DNA of 64,000 nt from Aliamphritea ceti. GTDB taxonomy: Bacteria; Pseudomonadota; Gammaproteobacteria; Pseudomonadales; Balneatricaceae. A program made the translations under genes and the position numbers. Where the stretch lies: assembly GCF_024347215.1 (NCBI RefSeq), contig NZ_AP025282.1, forward strand, positions 1,488,001 through 1,552,000, written 5' to 3'. A model generated the notes under the pieces. The model saw only the letters and a program-made list of their open reading frames with translations. It searched no databases and was not told the DNA's origin. Of the stretch, positions 60,005 through 64,000 are shown piece by piece (positions within the stretch are counted from its first letter, which is position 1; each line of letters starts with the position of its first letter).

Positions 60005-61693
60005 ATGTATGATGTTCTTTATCTGCTATTGAGACGACTGCGCAAGCCGCTGATCACAGTGATTGTAGTATATGCAGTTGCTGTGACAGGTTTTGTGCTG
60101 ATTCCCGGCCAGGATGATTCAGGGCAACCCTGGCGTATGGATTTCTTCCATGCGATCTATTTTGTCAGTTTTATGGGCTCCACCATTGGTTTTGGTGAGA
60201 TTCCTTATCCGTTTACCACCCCACAGCGAGCCTGGACGCTGGTTACCATTTATGGAACCGTGATTGCCTGGCTGTATGGTATTGGTTCTATGCTGGCTTT
60301 AGTTCAGGAGAAGGGCTTCTCTCGTATTTTGCGGCGTCGGTCGTTTGCAAAAGAAGTGCGTAACTTTAATGAACCTTTTTATCTGGTTTGTGGTTATGGC
60401 GTGACAGGTACCGCAATTATTGCCGCTTTATGTAAGCGCGGCATTCGTTCTGTTGTAGTGGATGTGGATCAGGAACGGATAGATGCATTGCAAATGGATG
60501 ATTTGCTTATTCGTGTTCCCGGTTTGTGCGCCAATGCATCATTACCTGATGTATTAGATGATGCAGGTTTGCAGCATTCAAGCTGTATTGGTGTGCTGGC
60601 GCTGACAAATGAAGATAACGTCAATCTTTCGATTGCAATTGCCAGTAAGCTACTGCAACCGGATCGGGTGGTCGTAAGCCGTACTGAATCTGATGTTCAT
60701 GCACGTAATTTGGCTTCCTTTGGTACAAATCATATTATCGACCCATTCCGGGCATATGCGGAATATCTTTCGCTGGTGGCCAATTCACCTTATATGCATT
60801 TGGTATATGACTGGCTGGTGAATCCATACCACAGACCAATTTCCAGTGTGTATAAAAAAGCTTCCGGGCGCTGGATTATTTGTGGCTTTGGGCGCTTTGG
60901 CAGGGCCTTGCATGACGACTTTACCCGGTGTGGTGTCGAAATGGTGTTGCTGGATGACAACCCAGAAGTGCTGGATGGCTATGAAAATACCGTTTTAGGT
61001 TTGGGTACGGAAGCAGAAACGCTGCTTAAGGCCGGCGTTGATGACGCGGTTGCTGTCGTCGCCGGCACGCATAATGATGCTGACAACATGTCGATAATCA
61101 TGACGGCTATGGAAATTAATCCAAAGTTAGTAACAGTGGTACGACAGAATTTGAGTTCGAATAAGCTTGTTTTTGAGAATTCCCGTGCTGATTTTGTTAT
61201 GGAGCCAGGCAGTATCATTGCAAACCGTATTCTGGCGAAATTGAAAACACCTCTTTTGCCAGTGTTTATTGAAAAAATGCAGACGCATGATGAAGTCTGG
61301 GCACACACATTGCTGAACCGGATGAGCAATATCGCTGGTGATAATGAACTAGATAGTTGGTCTGTTGAAATAACAGAGGTTTCTGCGCCTGCTGTTCTTG
61401 CAATGCTTGAACAGAATATGACTGTGAAACTGCAGTCTTTGATGAAAAACTCCCGTGACCGGCGCCATTCACTGCTATGTTTTCCGTTATTACATCGTCG
61501 TGGAGAAGTTTTATCTATGTTGCCCGGTGAGCTGATAGAGCTGCAGCTAGGGGATGAGGTGCTGTTTTGTGGACTCTCTTCTGCAAAAGGGCGCATGGAG
61601 TGGATACTCAAGAACTACAATATTTTGTTTTATATACTGACAGGCGAAGATCCGAGTTTTAATCTGCTATCGCGAATACTTAAACGTTTCTAA
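60005..61693 (+). CDS. Potassium channel with two RCK (TrkA-N) domains
   Basis: 562 residues. Membrane part: span at about residues 15-32 (PLITVIVVYAVAVTGFVLI), pore with selectivity-filter motif SFMGSTIGFGEIPYPFTTPQ, and second span TLVTIYGTVIAWLYGIGSML. Two Rossmann RCK domains follow: FYLVCGYGVTGTAIIAALCK and GRWIICGFGRFGRALHDDF, which would bind nucleotides or ions to gate the channel. The filter is GFG rather than GYG, still compatible with potassium. Cotranscribed with the DUF6394 gene. Confidence 0.92.
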   Translation: MYDVLYLLLRRLRKPLITVIVVYAVAVTGFVLIPGQDDSGQPWRMDFFHAIYFVSFMGSTIGFGEIPYPFTTPQRAWTLVTIYGTVIAWLYGIGSMLALVQEKGFSRILRRRSFAKEVRNFNEPFYLVCGYGVTGTAIIAALCKRGIRSVVVDVDQERIDALQMDDLLIRVPGLCANASLPDVLDDAGLQHSSCIGVLALTNEDNVNLSIAIASKLLQPDRVVVSRTESDVHARNLASFGTNHIIDPFRAYAEYLSLVANSPYMHLVYDWLVNPYHRPISSVYKKASGRWIICGFGRFGRALHDDFTRCGVEMVLLDDNPEVLDGYENTVLGLGTEAETLLKAGVDDAVAVVAGTHNDADNMSIIMTAMEINPKLVTVVRQNLSSNKLVFENSRADFVMEPGSIIANRILAKLKTPLLPVFIEKMQTHDEVWAHTLLNRMSNIAGDNELDSWSVEITEVSAPAVLAMLEQNMTVKLQSLMKNSRDRRHSLLCFPLLHRRGEVLSMLPGELIELQLGDEVLFCGLSSAKGRMEWILKNYNILFYILTGEDPSFNLLSRILKRF

Positions 61694-61827
61694 ACTTTAT
61701 ATTTGTCGGTGATACCGCTACTATCTGGTCTGTAAAAAATTTGGCAGCCCTTTATTAGTCGCACATTAGTTATGCTTAACCGCACTATAATAGTTGTCAG
61801 CAATCCCAGCATGATTCAGGAGATGAT

Positions 61828-62727
61828 ATGCGTACCCTGTTAGTAACTCTGTTTGCCTGCATTCTTAGCTTTGGTCTGGTTGTACCGGATGCAGAAGCGA
61901 AGCGCTTTGGCGGCGGCAAGAGCTTTGGTAAATCTTTTTCTACTCCGAAAACTGCAAAACCTGCAGCGGCCCCAACCAGTCAGAAAACAGCAACTAATAC
62001 AGCTGGTAAGACGACTGCAACTAAAAAGCGTAGTGGTTTTGGCGGTATCATGGCCGGTGTACTGGCTGGTGGTCTGCTAGGTGCAATGCTGTTTGGTGAC
62101 GGTTTTGAAGGTATTCAGTTCATGGATATTTTGCTGGTGGGTTTATTAGCCTTTGTTGCCTTTAAGATATTCTCAACTCTGAAGAAGGGAGCTCGACCGA
62201 ATTATGCGGGCGCAGGTGCCGGTATGGGAGGCGTGAATCAGCAATCTAATCAGCAAAATTTTAAAACGTCTGATGCACAGAATTTTCAGACAGCTGAGCC
62301 GGTAGCGAAACCGTCTCGTTTTAGCAGTGGTGGTTTTGGTGGCCGTGGCTTTGTACTGCCAAACTGGTTCAATGAAAATAGCTTCCTTGAAGGCGGTAAA
62401 CAGCACTTTTCTCACTTGCAGAAAGCATGGGACAGCAATGACTGGGATGATATCCGCAGCTATGTTTCTCCGGATGTTTTACATCATTTACAGGCTGAGC
62501 GGGCTAAGTTATCTGAAGCTCAGAACACTGAAGTCGTATCTGTGATGGCTGAAATGGCTAACTTCATTGATAACGGTGATCATGTGATTGCGACCATTAA
62601 TTTCTATGGTTGGATGAAAGAAGATAGTGATCAGACCACTGAATTTAGTGAGATGTGGCATTTGATGCGTGATATGTCGCAGGAAAATACTGACTGGCTA
62701 ATCGTTGGTATTGAACAGTCATCCTGA
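61828..62727 (+). CDS. Tim44-like domain protein, exported or membrane-bound
   Basis: 299 residues. Signal peptide MRTLLVTLFACILSFGLVVP, then a Gly/Lys/Thr-rich low-complexity part (KRFGGGKSFGKSFST), one or two membrane segments (GGIMAGVLAGGLLGAMLFG, FMDILLVGLLAFVAFKIF) and a C-terminal Tim44-like/NTF2-fold domain (GKQHFSHLQKAWDSNDWDDI, MWHLMRDMSQENTDWLIVGI). The promoter is probably the TATAAT at 61786-61791, and an AGGAG ribosome site precedes the ATG. The function in bacteria is unknown. Confidence 0.88.
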   Translation: MRTLLVTLFACILSFGLVVPDAEAKRFGGGKSFGKSFSTPKTAKPAAAPTSQKTATNTAGKTTATKKRSGFGGIMAGVLAGGLLGAMLFGDGFEGIQFMDILLVGLLAFVAFKIFSTLKKGARPNYAGAGAGMGGVNQQSNQQNFKTSDAQNFQTAEPVAKPSRFSSGGFGGRGFVLPNWFNENSFLEGGKQHFSHLQKAWDSNDWDDIRSYVSPDVLHHLQAERAKLSEAQNTEVVSVMAEMANFIDNGDHVIATINFYGWMKEDSDQTTEFSEMWHLMRDMSQENTDWLIVGIEQSS

Positions 62728-62744
62728 TTTGGCAATCGAATAAT

Positions 62745-62780
62745 AAAAAGGCGCTTCCCTGATGGGGAAGCGCCTTTTTT
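62745..62780. terminator. Bidirectional terminator after the Tim44-like gene
   Basis: 10-bp GC-rich stem GGCGCTTCCC/GGGAAGCGCC with a 5-base loop, flanked by A5 and T6, so it works on both strands between the convergent Tim44-like and yaaA genes. Confidence 0.96.
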
Positions 62781-62872
62781 GTTTACAGCAATTTATTTGA
62801 TTCACGTTTTAAAGCTTGTGCCTGAAAGCTTAACCTCAAAGCTTTACTTCTAAACCAGTATTTGAAAAGTGC

Positions 62873-63649
62873 TTATAAAGCTTCTTTACGGGTGAAAACC
62901 CAGGTATCACCTTTGGAGAGACTTTCGTCATACTGGTAACCTGCCAGGTCAAAACCTTTCAGCTCTTCTGCATTCTGAATACGATTCTCAATGGCGTAAC
63001 GGCACATCAGACCTCGGGCTTTTTTTGCGAAGAAGCTGATGATTTTGTATTGACCGTTTTTCCAGTCTTTAAAAACCGGAGTAATGATACGACCGTTGAG
63101 CCCTTTAGGCTTCACTGATTTGAAGTATTCGGTCGATGCCAGATTAACAAGTTCTTCACTATTCAGCGTCTTTAGCTGTTCGTTCAGTGCATCAGTAATG
63201 ACATTACCCCAGAATGCATACAGATCTTTACCCTGAGGATTAGCCAGCTTTGTGCCCATCTCCAGTCGGTAAGGTTGCATCAGGTCGAGAGGGCGAAGTA
63301 AACCATACAGGCCGGATAAAATGCGCAAGTGCTGTTGGGCAAATGTCAGGTCGTCTTCGCTGAAAGCTGGTGCATTAAGGCCGGTGTAAACGTCACCGTT
63401 GAAAGCCAGCACGGCCTGCTTGGCATTTTCTTCATTGAAGTCCGGATGCCAGCTCTGATAGCGGGCTACATTGAGTGCCGACAGTTTGTCGCTGAGCTTC
63501 ATTAGCTCGGCAATATCCTGAACTGCAAAGTCGCGCAGCAGTGCAATCAGCTTTGCCGCAGGGTCCAGATGATCTGGCTGGCTAAAAGTGTTAGTCGTAG
63601 CAGGTGTGTCGTAGTCCAGATTTTTCGCTGGAGAAATAACAAGTAGCAT
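62873..63649 (-). CDS. yaaA: Peroxide stress protein YaaA
   Basis: 258 residues. The YaaA (DUF328) family lowers intracellular iron and protects DNA under peroxide stress in E. coli. Typical sequences: MLLVISPAKNLDYDTPATTN at the N-terminus, FNGDVYTGLNAPAFSEDDL, LRILSGLYGLLRPLDLMQPY, RLEMGTKLANPQGKDLYAFW and FFAKKARGLMCRYAIEN. Single gene. Confidence 0.95.
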   Translation of the reverse strand: MLLVISPAKNLDYDTPATTNTFSQPDHLDPAAKLIALLRDFAVQDIAELMKLSDKLSALNVARYQSWHPDFNEENAKQAVLAFNGDVYTGLNAPAFSEDDLTFAQQHLRILSGLYGLLRPLDLMQPYRLEMGTKLANPQGKDLYAFWGNVITDALNEQLKTLNSEELVNLASTEYFKSVKPKGLNGRIITPVFKDWKNGQYKIISFFAKKARGLMCRYAIENRIQNAEELKGFDLAGYQYDESLSKGDTWVFTRKEAL

Positions 63650-63749
63650 GGTTCTGAATATACCCGGCCAGTGAATTTGTTATGATGGTAAACCACTGGC
63701 CGGTAAACTGAAAGTTTAGAAAGTGTATCGGTAGGATAGGGAATTTTTA

Positions 63750-63983
63750 TCAGGCATGCAGCCGGGTATTCAGTTCGTCCACTGCTTCTGACCAGTCTGA
63801 ATCAAAATCCAGAGATTCTTTAATAAAACTGGCCTGACTGGGAGTCCAGAAGCTGGCCTCATCAAGGCGAATGCCCTTACTGAACAGGGTATGGGTGCGA
63901 ATGAACTGATCGACTTCGTGATCCTGACTTGGCAGACCAAGCTGCGCAAACAGAGTGTTGATGCTGTGTAATGAACGATCCAT
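63750..63983 (-). CDS. DUF2789 family protein
   Basis: 77 residues (MDRSLHSINTLFAQLGLPSQ, then FIRTHTLFSKGIRLDEASFW and QASFIKESLDFDSDWSEAVD). It matches DUF2789, a small helical protein family of gammaproteobacteria with no known function. Complete, with an AGG-containing ribosome site just upstream of the start. Confidence 0.9.
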   Translation of the reverse strand: MDRSLHSINTLFAQLGLPSQDHEVDQFIRTHTLFSKGIRLDEASFWTPSQASFIKESLDFDSDWSEAVDELNTRLHA

Positions 63984-64000
63984 AAAGGGCCTCCGTCAGG

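Noticed and set aside
60979..61611. 210-residue antisense ORF in the potassium channel gene
   Set aside because: Shadow ORF with low-complexity Ser/Ala composition opposite a well-supported gene.

Overview
The window is chromosomal DNA of a gammaproteobacterium, most probably a marine Oceanospirillaceae-type organism. That placement is inference from gene order: murG-murC-ddlB-ftsQAZ-lpxC-secA followed by argJ, a Nudix/ThiE fusion, yacG-coaE-pilD, pilCB, pilA, nadC and ampD, which is the Pseudomonas/Oceanospirillales arrangement. No rRNA or tRNA gene and no CRISPR array was seen.

Layout. (1) 1-12.9 kb: cell-wall and division cluster (murG cut by the window edge, murC, ddlB, ftsQ, ftsA, ftsZ), then lpxC, secA, argJ and a Nudix-TMP synthase-like fusion, all on the + strand. 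(2) 13.0-14.7 kb: yacG, coaE and pilD on the - strand. (3) About 14.77-34.6 kb: a roughly 20 kb genomic island lying exactly between pilD and pilC. From left to right it has a structured, repeat-containing leader; a two-gene CBASS-like module (SMODS/AGS-C nucleotidyltransferase plus SLATT membrane effector); a cassette of tiny - strand genes with two antitoxin-type domains and no recognisable toxin; a degenerate FCP1-like HAD protein divergent from an XRE regulator, with two palindromic operators between them; a complete type I restriction-modification system (hsdM, hsdS, hsdR); and a six-gene mobility operon of three tyrosine recombinases, two HTH/coiled-coil proteins and a RecD2-like helicase. 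A 13-bp inverted repeat near both edges is a candidate terminus. (4) 34.7-40.6 kb: pilC, pilB, a pilA gene broken by both a nonsense codon and a frameshift, a small secreted protein, nadC and ampD. (5) 40.7-47.3 kb: a ferric-iron ABC transporter (fbpABC type), a fatty acid hydroxylase family protein and a DUF4856 exported protein with Fur-box-like sequences upstream. (6) 47.5-64 kb: rsmE, a MATE exporter, a PhaB-type reductase, a large DUF349 protein, a YchJ-like protein, sbcB, an M16 peptidase, a DUF6394/potassium-channel pair, a Tim44-like protein, yaaA and a DUF2789 protein.

How it fits together. The flanks are ordinary housekeeping DNA. The island is a defence-carrying mobile element whose recombinase operon sits at its right end and reads inward. 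Its insertion separates pilD (with yacG-coaE) from pilBC, and pilD now has its own extended -10 promoter at the left edge. Together with the broken pilA this suggests the type IV pilus locus is no longer intact in this strain. The best candidates for new biology are the unexplained parts of the island: the covarying 28-bp tandem repeat and hairpin leader ahead of the CBASS genes, the toxin-less antitoxin-domain cassette, the XRE/HAD switch with its twin operators, and the three-recombinase operon.
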